A DNA stretch of 64,000 nucleotides, taken from assembly GCF_964204645.1 (NCBI RefSeq), contig NC_134028.1, positions 15,179,263-15,243,262 on the forward strand, in the 5' to 3' direction. The translations under genes and the position numbers were made by a program. Below are positions 1 through 11,700 of this stretch, one piece after another (within the stretch, counting starts at the first letter, position 1; each line of letters starts with the position of its first letter). A model generated the notes under the pieces. That model was not told where the DNA came from, ran no database searches, and was given only the letters and a program-made list of their open reading frames with translations. The stretch is from Tubulanus polymorphus (taxonomy: Eukaryota > Nemertea > Palaeonemertea > Tubulaniformes > Tubulanidae).

Positions 1-1686
1 TCCTATATCTACTGTTACCAGTAATTCTGCGGCAGAAAATGACGTTGATGATGAACTTTGTAGTAGTGGTGATGACAGTGATGGTGTCGGTAAGTTTAAT
101 TATTTCTAATAAAATGTACCATAATAATGACATGTGAAACTGGTAAATTCAATCTTCAAGCAGTTGAAGTTCAGTGTTAAAACTTTTTTCGAGTAACTTC
201 TGTTAATGGTACTGCAATTTTATATTCATAAATTGACACATTTTAGGGTCACAGATTGTCAGCAAGTTTATGAAACAAAGAAATAAGCTGATTCAGCCTG
301 TAGATACCAGTGCACATGGATCAAAAACAAGTATGTATTTAATGCTAGTGAAATTCACTTTCTTCAGCACCCCTGTATGAGATGATTGCAGTGAACTAGC
401 ATAGCAATGCCCTGTTTTCAGATGTGATAGAACCTCTTGATGAAATATACCATTTTGAATTTGATTTGCAGAAATTTCGACCAGCACACCCAAAGAAAAA
501 GCGAAGATAAAGAAGCCTATTGAAAAAGTGCAAAAACCAGATAAAGTTCAAAAAGTAAATAAAGCCCGAAAACCAGATAAAGTCCAAAGAACAGACAAAG
601 AAAAAGGTAGTAGTATTATTTGAATTTTTGAACATGGGGCCTCAGCAGTTAACGTCTTTATTCCTCTGCCCGGTAGACAGAAATCATGTTTTTATAGGGA
701 AGTTCTTTTCAGGCTTTGACCAAATTTCTGGGTATAACGTAGAATCAGGGAAAAGTCAGGGAATTTCAATTTCAGAGATATTCCGAATACCATTGTTTTG
801 TGTTCTAAGCAGTATGCAGTCTATTAATTGTTCTTGAATTATCAACCATTTCAATTACACAATACAAAGATAACTTATATATAAAGAAAATAGACTGTTA
901 AGTGGTCTAATATGAATGAATGTAATGTGTCTAATATGTGCCTATGAATGAATTGGATTATGACTGTTATGTGTGATTAGGGCCTATGTTTTTATTATCA
1001 TTATAATTGTGCAAATCAACTTATGATTGAATCTATATCAATCTATATCAATTGTTTTAGTTGATGAATATGGTGATTCATGTTATTTCCTCTCACAATA
1101 TATCATGTCCAGATTCACTAATCGATCTCACAGTTTGGAAAAATCCATTTTCTGGGGGAGGGCCCCTGGTGCACCTTTGTGATTGATCAGCGTGGATCAT
1201 GGAATTCTGGGTGTCCATATATGTACGAATTCTATAATTTTGTATGGACATTGTACTATAAGTGGTTTAAGTATATGTCACGAGTTTTTCAATTTTTCAG
1301 CACCTCCAAAGAAGAAGCTCACCCGCCAAGGTGAACTGTTTGAATAATTTCTTCAGTTTCAACAGCGGTCAGATGAGAAATTTTTGGAAAAAGAAGAACA
1401 AATGCGAAAAGAAGAGCGTGAAAAAGGGGAACGCATGCGTAGAGAGGATAGGGCTCATGAACTGAAAATATTTCAGCTCATGAGTGGTATGTTTGGGCAA
1501 AGTAATTATATGCAACAGCCGTTTGGACCACAGTTAGGAGCCATGGAACCGCCAATGAATAATTATCAAATTCTAGAACCTCGTCAGTATGCAAGCCCAT
1601 CAAGGGCACAATGGAGGCCGGAAACAACTGATTCCTTATTACAGAATACAACAGCAGCACCTGAACTTCTGCTTTCTCATTTATAA
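1..1686 (+). pseudogene. Harbinger Myb/SANT-like accessory protein, C-terminal exons
   Basis: Four exons can be read with GT/AG borders, all joined in phase 1: 1-89, 247-330, 472-606 and 1301-1686. The first part is acidic and serine-rich, the third is lysine-rich with repeated KPDKVQ motifs, and the last is a strongly charged coiled coil (EKEEQMRKEEREKGERMR) ending in a Gln/Pro/Met-rich tail. This matches the C-terminal half of the Myb-like DNA-binding protein that accompanies Harbinger transposases; the DNA-binding domain would lie left of the window. An in-frame TAA at 1345-1347 in the last exon interrupts the otherwise open frame, so the gene looks broken. The assignment rests on the tail's character and on the transposase downstream, not on a visible SANT domain. 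Confidence 0.55.
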
Positions 1687-1754
1687 AACACTCCCTTAAC
1701 AGCTGGAATTAGTTAAATGAATCAATTGGAGATCACAATATCCGTGATAAAACG

Positions 1755-2198
1755 ATATGAGTAAAATCCCACAATAAATGGATTAAATGATAAAATAGGT
1801 GGGGAAACGGGTTGTATTCAATGGGTTTAAATTAGAAAGTGGGGTAGTCTCTCATTCTTTGGTTACCGGACATAATTTTGATTTTTCTGGAGCCAATATT
1901 ATTTTTCCCAACAATAGTCGCACTAAACGACATATAGTTGAATCTGCTTTGATTTAACACTCATTCCGATCATTCTTTAATAATGGTTTCAGCCCCCATA
2001 ATAAACTTCTTTCAAGATATGTCAGTGCTCTAGTCCCCATAACGTAATGTGCAGCGATTCGCGTCCTATTTCATTAATACTGTGTGTATATTTGGCAAGT
2101 CATTTTAGACTGAAGAAGGGTGGTAGTAACCACCCGAAATATTTCTTATATGTTTTAAATAAACATTTAATTCATTTATTGTGGGATTTTACTCATAT
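1755..2198. repeat. 444-bp unit bounded by 26-bp perfect inverted repeats
   Basis: The 26 bases at 1755-1780 (starting ATATGAGTAAAATCCC) recur inverted at 2173-2198. Between them is a non-coding segment holding the hammerhead-like hairpin at 2110-2140. This layout resembles a small fold-back remnant, possibly of a Penelope-like element, inserted inside the Harbinger copy. Confidence 0.5.
2110..2140 (+). ncRNA. hammerhead-ribozyme-like hairpin (degenerate)
   Basis: CTGAAGA is followed by a perfect 7-bp stem (GGGTGGT/ACCACCC, loop AGTA) and then GAAAT. This is the order CUGANGA, stem II, GAAA of the hammerhead core, with one core change (A for U at position 5). Penelope-like retroelements are known to carry such motifs. 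Stems I and III are not evident, so activity is unlikely. Confidence 0.3.
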
Positions 2199-4125
2199 GG
2201 AATTAGTTAGTTTAGCAATAAAAGTCGAAGTAGTTCAGTTTAGGTTCATTTATTAATGTTACTTTTTAAATGAATTTTATCATGGCAATCAAACCAAAAA
2301 AAGTATTAGAATTATTATTATTATTAGTTATGAAACTTGAAATTTTATGTTGCTGCTTTGAAAGTTTTTTTTTCTTGCACACTTGTATTTCGCAGTTGCA
2401 AAAATAGACTGCTAGTAAACCACTGTAGAAATCAGTTAATTTCCTAATTGCAATATTCATGGGTCTTACACTCTCAATGGGGCAAGAGGTCCATGGACCC
2501 CTAGTTTAGGTTCCTATCTGCTGGAAAATTTTTTAAAAAATTGTATTCATTCAGGTATCTGTTTGATAATGTATCTTTTGTAATGTAACAAAGATGATTT
2601 GAAAAAAAAGTTTTTTATCAAATTATGTTGTTTTTCCTATATTTGTGACTTTCTCAAAACCTGACTTTTTGGGTTGGTGAGCCTTCGGCCCAAATAGATC
2701 CGACTGCCTACACAAATTTTTCTGGCTTATTCCTCTGAAGTAACCCATCAGGATTTTTGCGCTATAAATAGGCAGTGTCCAAGGACCCAGGGGATACTCG
2801 AATGGTTCATCTCTATATCCCAACTGGATACCAGCAGGCCCGTAGACAGGATTATTTTAGGGGGGTTCTACTTGGGGGGGGGGGAAGGGCAATGTCACCA
2901 AAAAAGGCATCCAATATGGTGTGGCGGTACCCGGACCAGGTGAGAAAATTTTGATATTTTACCTGTTTTTAGATCAATTTCCTGCAATGGGTGGATCCAG
3001 GGACTACTGTAACACAACTTATAAAAGAAGGGCATTTATGAGTGGGTCCTCCCCCAGAAAAATTACTGCTTTATGGTTCAATTTCCAAGCAACAAATGAA
3101 GTCCTGATGCAAATTGCTTTGTAGGAAATTTACTGCATTGAGATGTAGTTTCCAGGGAATAAACATGGAAACCTTTTTGTTGAAAACTATCTCCTTGTCT
3201 TGTAAAAATGTGCATGCTCTTTTCTACTTTTGTGATTGATAGGGACGACAACATGTGCCCTTTTTTCTTTGGAGATGAAATTTCTGAGAAAAAATTTGAG
3301 AACATTTTCGGACGTCAAAAATTCGAAAAAGGGCACCACAAAAGGGGGGTTTGTCCGAACCCCCTCTATGTACAGGCCTGACCAGAGTATATCTTCTGGT
3401 GCGTCAATTCTCTGTAGGCTTGGTTACTTTCTTTTTTGAGTGACTCGAAAATTATTATCTGGGTGGGATAGCTCATAATTTTCAATTTGGAGCCCTGGTC
3501 ACATGGTCACAGAGTAAAAACTCATTTATTAATCAAAGCGCCAAGCCACTCTATTTTATGCCTTCATGGAGGAAATAAAGTAATCTATTCAATAATTTTA
3601 TTCTAGTCACCAGCTTTATTTGAAATTAATCCAATTTTGATTCCATTACTCACACAACTTAAAACAATAATACTGTAATCATTTTTCATTTATATACGAA
3701 ACAACGCTTTTGAAATCCTAAAACTCTCTCAGTAATAAAAACATTAGCCAGATTCGATTGGCTAAGAAATCATTGATCATCCAGTAATTAACACGTTTGA
3801 TTAGCCATTAGTATAAAAATTACAAAAACTACATTGTATAAAAAAACAAATTTCAATTTTAATTATTTTTTGTAGGCGTGTGCATCACAAACTATTCAAT
3901 TTCTATATCATAACACACAATACCAGCCTACCGTGTCCGATTAAGAGCACAAAAACTGTTAATTAGTTAAAGCAGATTTCAAATTGCAATTAAGGAGCTG
4001 TCACTTTTATATCAAACTATAACTACAACTAGACAAAATGCACGATGGACAACTAACTTCAACTTAAATTCTTGCAACTAACTTCAACTTAAATTCTTGC
4101 ATTAAAATAGCTCATGTACCCAGAG
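2199..4125. other. non-coding interior of Harbinger element
   Basis: No convincing gene is visible. The segment contains a short piece near 2493-2510 that, inverted, resembles the 'ctaggggtcca' repeats at 41363 and 54116. It also holds a poly-G tract near 2875 and further unplaced repeat-like sequence at 2830-3440. AT-rich sequence lies downstream of the transposase stop. Confidence 0.4.
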
Positions 4126-5656
4126 TTAATTACCCCGGAAATAAAAATAATTTTCTAGAGCTCGACGAATATCACCAGCTTCTTCAACATTTGTATTGCA
4201 AACTCTAGCCACAGGCTCTTCACGCATTTCCACCAAATTTTCTTGCAATTGCTGGTCGAATAACTCTTTATAGGTTTCACAGATGTTGTGAAGAACACAA
4301 CATGACAAAATAACATTCGGAACATATTCAAGTTTATTATCCAGACGTTTCAAGAGAATGCACCACCTGCCTTTTAGTCTGCTAAATGCATTTTCCACAA
4401 CCATTCTAGCACGACTAAGACGGTAGTCAAAGTTATGTTGAGATTTTGTTAATAATCCGTTATCTGAATAGGGCTTCATAAGCCATGGAAGTAATGGATA
4501 AGCAGGGTCACCTAAGATCATTAGAGGAATATCAATGCCATTTATGCGTCGTTTTGTATTCGGAACAAGAGTGCAACGTTCTGCGTTGTCATACAATGTA
4601 CAGTTACCAAGGATTCTGGCATCATGTACACTGCCTGGCCATCCGATAACAACATCAATGAACCTGTAACTGCTGTCAACCAAAGCTTGCACGTTTAGAC
4701 TAAAATATCCCTTGCGATTATAATAATCTTTTGGAGTATCAGTTGGCGCGATTATTGGTATATGGGTACCATCGATAGCTCCAAAACACTGGGGAAAACC
4801 CATAACTCCTTCAAACGTTTGAAGGTTTTCCAATAAGTCATCACCCGTTGGGATTTTTATCCACTCATGACCAAGAATAGTTGCAATTGCTTCAGTCACT
4901 TCAAGAACAACACCGCCCACTGTACTCCGACCTACACCAAAAATGTAACAAATTGTTCGGTAATCGGCACCAGTTGCCAGTCTCCAGATAGTTATAGCTA
5001 CTCGCTTTTCAACTGATAAAGGCTCTCTCATAGTGGTATTCATCTTCTGTAGTTTTCCTGACAGACTCTGGCAGATATACTGTAAAATATAAGGATTAGT
5101 TACTTTTAGTGATATTGAAAAATAAGGCAATAAATCTATCTTCATATTTGAGCAATTTTCTGCACCTATGCGTCACTTTGACAGCAAGGTATGGGAGTGT
5201 CCAAATAGTATGTACGCTTTTCGGGGGGAGGGGGTGGTTATTAGGAAAATGGTTATTAGGGAAAAAACTGCCGCGGCGGTTCCGTCGCCACTGTATTCAG
5301 CTATTGAGATTGAGATTGCTTTCTTACATCTTTATGATCCCCAGGCAAGGCCTACCTGAAATGTATTTCTTGTCATTCTAAAGTTCTCTAACCAACGTTC
5401 ATCTGTCCAATATATTATCCCACAGATCAGAACTCTTAGGAAAACTCCAAATTCGCCCTTTCCTTAGGTCAGCTTGGTCAAATTTCATCATGAAAAAGTT
5501 AATAACTTCTTGTCGTTGATGCAGTTGCCGTCTTCTGAATTGAATAATACGTCTCTTCCGTTTTTTCAAAGTCCTTAGTCGATAAGCCTGCCTACGTTGT
5601 CGATTATGTAAAACCTGTAGGAACAGCATCCACATACAAAGTGACATAAGCTCCAT
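4126..5656 (-). pseudogene. PIF-Harbinger transposase (HARBI1-like, DDE_Tnp_4)
   Basis: Two exons on the minus strand: 5656-5356 and 5079-4126, joined in phase 0 at CAG/GTAGG and TTTTACAG/TATATC. Exon 2 encodes 317 residues with the RNase-H-like catalytic core: FGAIDGTH (first Asp), WPGSVHDARI (second Asp), GDPAYPLLPW, and VVENAFSRLKGRW (catalytic Glu). It also has the upstream helix-turn-helix-like block VEKRVAITIWRLATG. Exon 1 encodes a basic N-terminus and then, in a second frame, the conserved WLENFRM block. The switch of frame lies near 5400-5412, and the exon is one base longer than a multiple of three, so there is one indel. The catalytic triad is intact. Nuclear transposition of the element would be its role. 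Confidence 0.85.
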
Positions 5657-5819
5657 ATTTTATCACAACTCGGTTAAGAAATTCTTAAATGTTGAATCGA
5701 AGTACGGAACCCTGCGCCACAATGTTTCTGTAACCGAAAACCCCGCTCTATGTTTGTGTAACCGAAAACCTCGCTTCCCCAGCACTCGAGAAGCCTTCGT
5801 GTAGACGCGCGCTATTCAA

Positions 5820-5885
5820 AATACCGACCCCAAAAAAGCCGGTTCCAACGGAGCCGGCTTTTTAGTGCCTCCGTGTAGATGGGCC
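5820..5885. repeat. right terminal region of Harbinger element
   Basis: Contains a near-perfect hairpin (AAAAAGCCGGTTCC pairing with GGAGCCGGCTTTTT) and, read inward from 5885, GGCCCATCTACACGGAGG. A second similar block (cttcgtgtagacg) lies just inside at about 5792-5804, as expected for sub-terminal transposase sites. TTA follows at 5886-5888. Confidence 0.5.
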
Positions 5886-5888
5886 TTA

Positions 5889-6252
5889 TGACGGTTGAAC
5901 CTGTATTAACGTATTTCAATGACACCGAAAATAGAATCAAAATAATCATAAGTTCCATGCTAGCACTTAATTTGGGTTATCAGGTTCAGCCTAACTGTAC
6001 TTTCATTCAGCTACAACTTTTATGAGACTTGGCAATGATAAGTTGCAAGAAATCACCAAACATAAGAAAAAATATTTGAATTAATAAGCGCACAGCGAGC
6101 GCCGAAGGCGCGAGCTGGAAGCTCCTTAAGTTAATCGCGCGCGTGAGGCAAATTCAAATTTTCTATATTTCTCCATACCGTCCTTCTCAAAAAGTGTAGT
6201 TTACATCCGGGACACATGGGCATTGGCTAAATCGCGGCAACGAAAATGACGG
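5889..6252. other. flank between Harbinger end and LTR element
   Basis: No gene is seen. The sequence includes a GC-rich tract (gcgcacagcgagcgccgaag) of repeat character. The last four bases, ACGG at 6249-6252, recur directly after the 3' LTR and form the target-site duplication. Confidence 0.5.
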
Positions 6253-6732
6253 TGTAGCGAAACTAGCGGATTTCGCCGTACATTGGCGCTAAATTTAAAA
6301 TCACCTCCCGGATTTCACCGCTCTGCTGCTATCTTATAATATATTATCCTGTTAATGTCTTTTAACTGTATTTATTCGGCGAGACCGTGTTGTATCATTT
6401 TATAAATGTCCGTGTTTTGTAATTGGGTCGATGTTTCCCGACCGGTTGTTCCGGGTCCGCGTTTATTCATTTTAACCCTTCTGGTTGAATTGGATTTGTA
6501 ATTATTACTTATATCTTCCGAGTGCGGGGTTCGAACCCTTTCAACTCATTGATTACTTTAAGAACATTTATCGCTCATGTATATTATAATATCACCTTTG
6601 TGATGATATTTTAAACTATTCTTTGTATCTCTCGTGTCCGCCGTGACCTTTTGCAGCTGGCGTGCGGTTGCCCGGCTCCGCTCTCATTGTCGCTGGAACT
6701 CAGCCAACCTCGAAGTCACGTGGCACGCGTAA

Positions 6733-6803
6733 CCAATCACGCGTGTCCGGGCTTTTGTTCCAGCCAATGAGAGCGCGGCGGGGACAATCGCGGGCTATAA
6801 AAG
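6733..6803 (+). promoter_or_regulatory. LTR core promoter: two CCAAT boxes and TATA box
   Basis: CCAAT at 6733-6737 and 6764-6768 precede TATAAAAG at 6796-6803. Transcription would start about 30 bases downstream, near 6830. The same arrangement is present in the 3' LTR, with TATAAAAG at 14461-14468. Confidence 0.75.
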
Positions 6804-7237
6804 GCACGCGGAGCGCGAGATTCAAGAACAAACCGTTCACTCGGACTGTCCGTGCAACTTAAAGCTTGCAAGCGCCGCAGAAAACGTTACGTAATTCTTG
6901 TATTGACTGCACATACCAGTAATTATATATAATGTAAGAACCTGCCCGTCCGTGTCCCCGTGTCCACATGCGGGCACCCGGACCGCTCTAATTAGTTGTA
7001 AATAGTATTTGCCGTTATTGATGTTCAGGGTCGGCGTTGTCCCCGGCGGACGCCGCGTTGTCCCCGGCGGACATGGTTGTTCCCCCTGACGCCGTGTTTG
7101 TCCCGGACTCCGCGTTGTCCGGGCGGGAGCCCTTTTGTATATAGTAACCGTGTTCGGAATGACCGACTGTGTAATTGTAAATAGTGTTTGGAAATTAATT
7201 CGAGGCTTGCATCGGATTTCGGGCGTTTATAGCTGCA

Positions 7238-7243
7238 AATAAA
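7238..7243 (+). terminator. LTR polyadenylation signal
   Basis: AATAAA in the LTR downstream of the TATA box, followed by a T/A-rich stretch. The matching site in the 3' LTR (about 14881) would end the genomic transcript. Confidence 0.55.
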
Positions 7244-7654
7244 TATATATTAGTTAGTAATTCAAAATTAGCATCGGGCCGTTTCTTTGAGTTATCGTGG
7301 ACTTGATCGGAGTGAGGAAGAGAGTCAGAGGCAAGTAGTCTAACTTGTAGAACACGAGGAATCCGGTCAGCTGAGGAGAGGCCGGAGTCACGCTACCGAC
7401 ATTTTGTCCGGCAGAGGATTCCAGCTGAATTACTCGCCTCCAAGAGGACGAGCGGACCCGGACGTACCCACCAACGGTGAAGAGGCACGAAGAGATAGGG
7501 GGCGCCCCGAGAGGATACGGGCCGTGTGTGAGGCCTAAGTTGGGTGGAGGCGGGACAAGCACAGCTGCGCAGGAGTTGCTTGTCCCCCGCGAAATCCAAA
7601 TATTACTGAGAAGCTATTTTGGTTACCGTGTCCACGGAAACCGTTACAAATTGG

Positions 7655-7669
7655 TGGCAGCGGTGGGAT
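7655..7669 (+). other. primer binding site, tRNA-Leu type
   Basis: TGGCAGCGGTGGGAT is complementary to the 3' end of a eukaryotic tRNA-Leu (…CCCACCGCTGCCA). It begins six bases after the 5' LTR end. Confidence 0.65.
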
Positions 7670-7942
7670 ATTCGTGTGAAGAACTGATGGCAAGACGATG
7701 TCTACAAGAAACCGCTGGACGCTGGGCGTCGATATATTTTCTTTTCTACTTCTATTTCTATGACTCTCGTTCTCACTCCGCGTTCCGCGATTGACTCTCG
7801 CTATGATAGGCCGCGTTATATTTGCTGTAACTGATGCACATTGTTATGTGTAATTAATGCTATTTTCTCCCCCCCCCCCCCCTACACATATATATTAATC
7901 ATAAATTCCTCGATTACTGATTCAATAGAATAATACGACGAG

Positions 7943-8746
7943 ATGACGGACAATTCTAAAGAGATGACCGTTTCGGACGACGGAGAAGTTGAGTTTACGG
8001 TGACCAGCCTTCCTCAAGGTGGAGACGGACCCGAACACGAAGATGATTCGTCCTCGGACGACGGAGAGATGGGCACCGCGATCGAGGACAACGACGAGGT
8101 CGACGATCATCCCGAGAGAGGAGATGGACCCCACGTGCAGTTTAGACTGCCGGCAAGCGCACCACGAGTCAGAAGACCGAAACCATACCGACCAGCGACG
8201 ATGCCAGATAGATACGACGGGAAGGCGAGCTGGACAGAATTCGAGGTCCACTTCGAGTCCGTGGCCAATCTGAACCGATGGGACGACGATGAAAAAGCGA
8301 CTTATCTTGCCGTCAGCCTCAAGGGCGAGGCTCAACAAGTTTTGCGGGAACTGACGATCGAAGAGCGGGAAGATTTTGAAAGCCTGTGTTCGGCGTTGAG
8401 GTTGAGATTTGGACCGCAAGTCCGAGAAGAACTGTATACGGCCGAACTCAGAGCCAGAACCAGAAAGCCAGGCGAAAGTCTCCCGGAGCTGGGACATGGG
8501 ATCAAACGGCTGGTGGCTCTAGCGTACCCTGGTACCGACAAGAAAACCAGAGATACACTGGCAAGAGCTCACTTCATGGACGCACTGCAAGACGGCGAAA
8601 TGCGAATGCGGCTCTTTCAAGCAAGCCCGAGAACTCTCTCCGACGCCATCACCGCAGCACTCGAGGTCGAAACGTTCCGTCGCATCGAGGCTCGTAGAGA
8701 GAAAACCCAACTCTCCAGCAAGAAAATAGCGGCTACTCGGGGCTGA
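7943..8746 (+). CDS. gag: Gag (retrotransposon capsid), C-terminus missing
   Basis: 267 residues. After an acidic N-terminus, residues about 90-240 form a typical retrotransposon Gag core with spaced motifs WTEFEVHFESVA, LKGEAQQVL, LRLRFGPQ, RTRKPGESL, LVALAYPG and LSDAITAALEVE. It would assemble the particle that encloses the element's RNA. No CCHC zinc knuckle follows: the frame stops at 8746, and the pol frame (+1) opens directly. The region that should hold the nucleic-acid-binding knuckles and the protease active site is absent, which looks like a deletion between about 8730 and 8790. Confidence 0.85.
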   Translation: MTDNSKEMTVSDDGEVEFTVTSLPQGGDGPEHEDDSSSDDGEMGTAIEDNDEVDDHPERGDGPHVQFRLPASAPRVRRPKPYRPATMPDRYDGKASWTEFEVHFESVANLNRWDDDEKATYLAVSLKGEAQQVLRELTIEEREDFESLCSALRLRFGPQVREELYTAELRARTRKPGESLPELGHGIKRLVALAYPGTDKKTRDTLARAHFMDALQDGEMRMRLFQASPRTLSDAITAALEVETFRRIEARREKTQLSSKKIAATRG

Positions 8747-8786
8747 CGGTGGCGATCTCTCTGTTGACGGAAGAACGACGGTTTCG

Positions 8787-11700
8787 TTGACGTTCGGACA
8801 ACGTAAGTTCCGTATGAGCGTTGTCGTCGCGGGCATCGGAGAAGACGGAATTCTCGGCATGGATTTTTTGAAGAGAACTAACTCATTCCTCGATGTCGGC
8901 AATTCACTTCTAATCTGCGAAAACGAAGAGATCGTCCTCTATCCGAAGAGATCAATCGAACCAGAAGCAGAGTTCCTCGTGAGAACACTGGACAGCGTAG
9001 AGATACCCCCACGTCACCAAGCCACAATTCCTATAACCGTTTCGGGCAGCCAGGGGATACCGATGCTAGGCGTCGTCGAGGGAACTACCAGATACGAGGG
9101 TGGTGATCTGGCAATCGCAAGAACATTAATTGACACCACAACAGGGGACACAGCGAGTTGTCTGCGCGTTATGAACTTGGGAGTCGAACCGATTGTTCTC
9201 CCTGGATCGACAGTGCTTGGCCGACTAACCGCCGTTTCTACAATCCGCGCGATGGACTCAAATGAAGAAAACACTTGTCCAGATGACGAAGACCCAAAGA
9301 CAAGCGTCCCCGATCACGTACAACAGCTGTACGAAACCAGCATCGAACATTTGAACCCGACGGAGGCCACTCGGTTTGCGGAGCTTTTGACCAAACACTC
9401 TAACGCGTTCTCCAAAACCGACGAGGATCTGGGACAAACGGACCTCGTGCAACACGAGGTGAATACAGGGGACCACGCCCCTATAAGACAACCACCCAGG
9501 TTACCGCCGCTCAGTAAACGGAAAGAGACCGAGGACTTGGTGCACGACATGCACAGACGAGGGTTGATCGAACGATCCCGCTCCCCTTGGTCCTCTCCGA
9601 TAGTCCTAGTGACAAAAAAAGACGGAAGCACGCGGTTTTGTGTGGATTATAGGCGCCTCAACGACGTGACTACGATTGAAAGCGTAGCCATTCCCAACAT
9701 CAATCGGTCGCTAGAATGCCTAGGTGGAGCCATGTGGTTCAGTACTCGCGATTTGAACTCCGGATACTGGCAGGTGGGACTGAGTGAAACTGCCAAGGAG
9801 AAATCCGCTTTCAGCACCCAGAGTGGCCTGTGGCAGTTTACCGTTTTACCGTTTGGTATGTCCGGAGCGTTTGAACGACTTATGGAAATGGTACTTGTCG
9901 GCCTGCAGTGGGAGGTCTGTCTGATTTACTTAGACGATATACTAATATTCAGCAGTACCGTAGATGAGATGCTCGAAAGGCTGGACTTAGTCCTCACCAA
10001 ACTGGAAGAAGCAGGGCTCAAATTGAAACCTCGGAAATGCTCCCTGTTTCAACAGTCTGTGGCTTTCCTCGGTCACGTAGTCAGCGCAGCCGGAATTCAG
10101 ACGGACCCATCAAAAATCGAATGTATCCAGACCTGGCCAACACCCTCCAACGTTAGAGAAGTTCGAAGTTTTCTCGGTCTCGCCACCTATTATCGACGAT
10201 TCGTCCCGGGGTTTGCAAAAATAGCCAGCAGCCTTCATCATCTGACTGCTAAAGACCAGAGATTTGTTTGGACGGAGGAACACGAGTCGGCGTTTCGCAA
10301 TTTGAAAGACAGGTTGACTAGTGCACCAATACTAGCTTACCCGAGCGCTACTGACCCATACGTCCTAGACTGCGACGCGAGTGCTTTTGCCATTGGCGGC
10401 GTCGTAAGCCAAGTACAGGAGGGCGAAGAAAAACCAATTGCCTACGGAAGTCGGACGCTTAATAGGGCCGAACAGAACTACTGCGTAACACGCAGGGAGT
10501 TGCTGGCAGTAGTGTACTTCGTTAAGTACTACAAACACTTTCTGACTGGCCAGAACTTCCTGATACGGACCGACCATAGCGCCCTACGGTGGCTGATGAG
10601 CCTCAAGGAACCTGAAGGACAAATTGCTCGCTGGCTTGAGTCTTTGTCGTCATTCCATTTCCAGATCGAACACCGCAAGGGAACACATCACGGAAACGCA
10701 GACGGACTGTCTCGCATTCCCTGTCGACAGTACGACAAAATTGGTTACCTCCACGTGGTCCAGCACGGAGGATTCGATTCGGAAGACGACTCGACCGACA
10801 CCAAACTACAGGTTGCTTGTTCACCGCAGCATCGGCATATCCGAGTGACTAACCCGACATTCGGCGAAATCCCCGAGCCTTGGGACCTGACAGAGCTTAA
10901 GACAGCCCAATTTGAGGACGAAGATCTGATGTGGCTCATTGAACTTCAACGCGAAGGAAAATCAAGGCCCCAGTGGCAAGATGTAGCACCAAAAAGCAAT
11001 CAAGCGAAACGCTATTGGTCCGAGTGGGACTTACTTCAGATCAAGGATGGTATACTTTTCCGCGAATGTAGACCTCACCGAGGCGGGTTTTCCCAACTGG
11101 TCGTTCCCCCACCACTCCGTCGGATCGTATTCGACCAACTTCATTCTGGTCGTGTCGGGGGTCACCAAGGCATCGAGAAAACACTTTCCAAGTTGCAGCG
11201 ACGGTATTTTTGGCCAGAGATGCGTGACGACATCGATCTGTGGGTGAAACAATGCGAGGTGTGTCCCCGGAAGAAACCGCCGCCGAAAAGATATCTGGCG
11301 GAGCTACAGTCATACAATGTTGGATCCCCCATGGAAAGAGTAGCGGTCGATATCATGGGCCCTCTGCAGGAAACCACGGCAGGGAACCAATACATTATAG
11401 TCATAATGGACTACTTGACAAAATGGGTAGAATGTTACGCTGTACCGGACATCGAGGCCAAGACGGTAGCTGACAAACTTGTGACCGAATTCTTCAGCCG
11501 TTTCGGAGTGCCGAGGGAGCTACACTCAGACCAAGGCTCAAACTTCCAGTCCCATCTCTTCCGCGAAATTTGTACCCTGCTGGGGATCCATCAAACCAGA
11601 TGCAGCCCCTACCGTCCCCAAAGCGACGGTATGGTGGAACGCTTCAATCGGAGCCTTAAAGCAATGTTGTCTCTAACAACAACTGACGACCCTTTTGATT

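Larger units (their letters stand above)
1..5885. mobile_element. PIF-Harbinger DNA transposon, left end outside window
   Basis: The segment holds the two genes typical of PIF-Harbinger elements: a Myb/SANT-like accessory protein on + (1-1686) and a DDE transposase on - (4126-5656). The right end is placed at 5885, where the inward sequence GGCCCATCTACACGGAGG is followed outside by TTA, the trinucleotide Harbinger elements usually duplicate. The left terminus is not in the window, so neither the terminal repeat nor the target duplication can be confirmed. Both genes carry a lesion, so this copy is probably inactive. Confidence 0.65.
6253..7648 (+). repeat. 5' LTR
   Basis: 1396 bp, TGTAG...TTACA. 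It matches 13915-15295 almost throughout. The main difference is one extra copy of a short GACGCCGCGTTGTCCCCGGCG-type unit near 7045-7070, absent from the 3' LTR. Confidence 0.93.

Noticed and set aside
4126-5656. Host HARBI1 gene rather than transposon
   Set aside because: Exon 1 carries a frameshift, and the element's second gene and its terminus are adjacent, so a transposon copy fits better.
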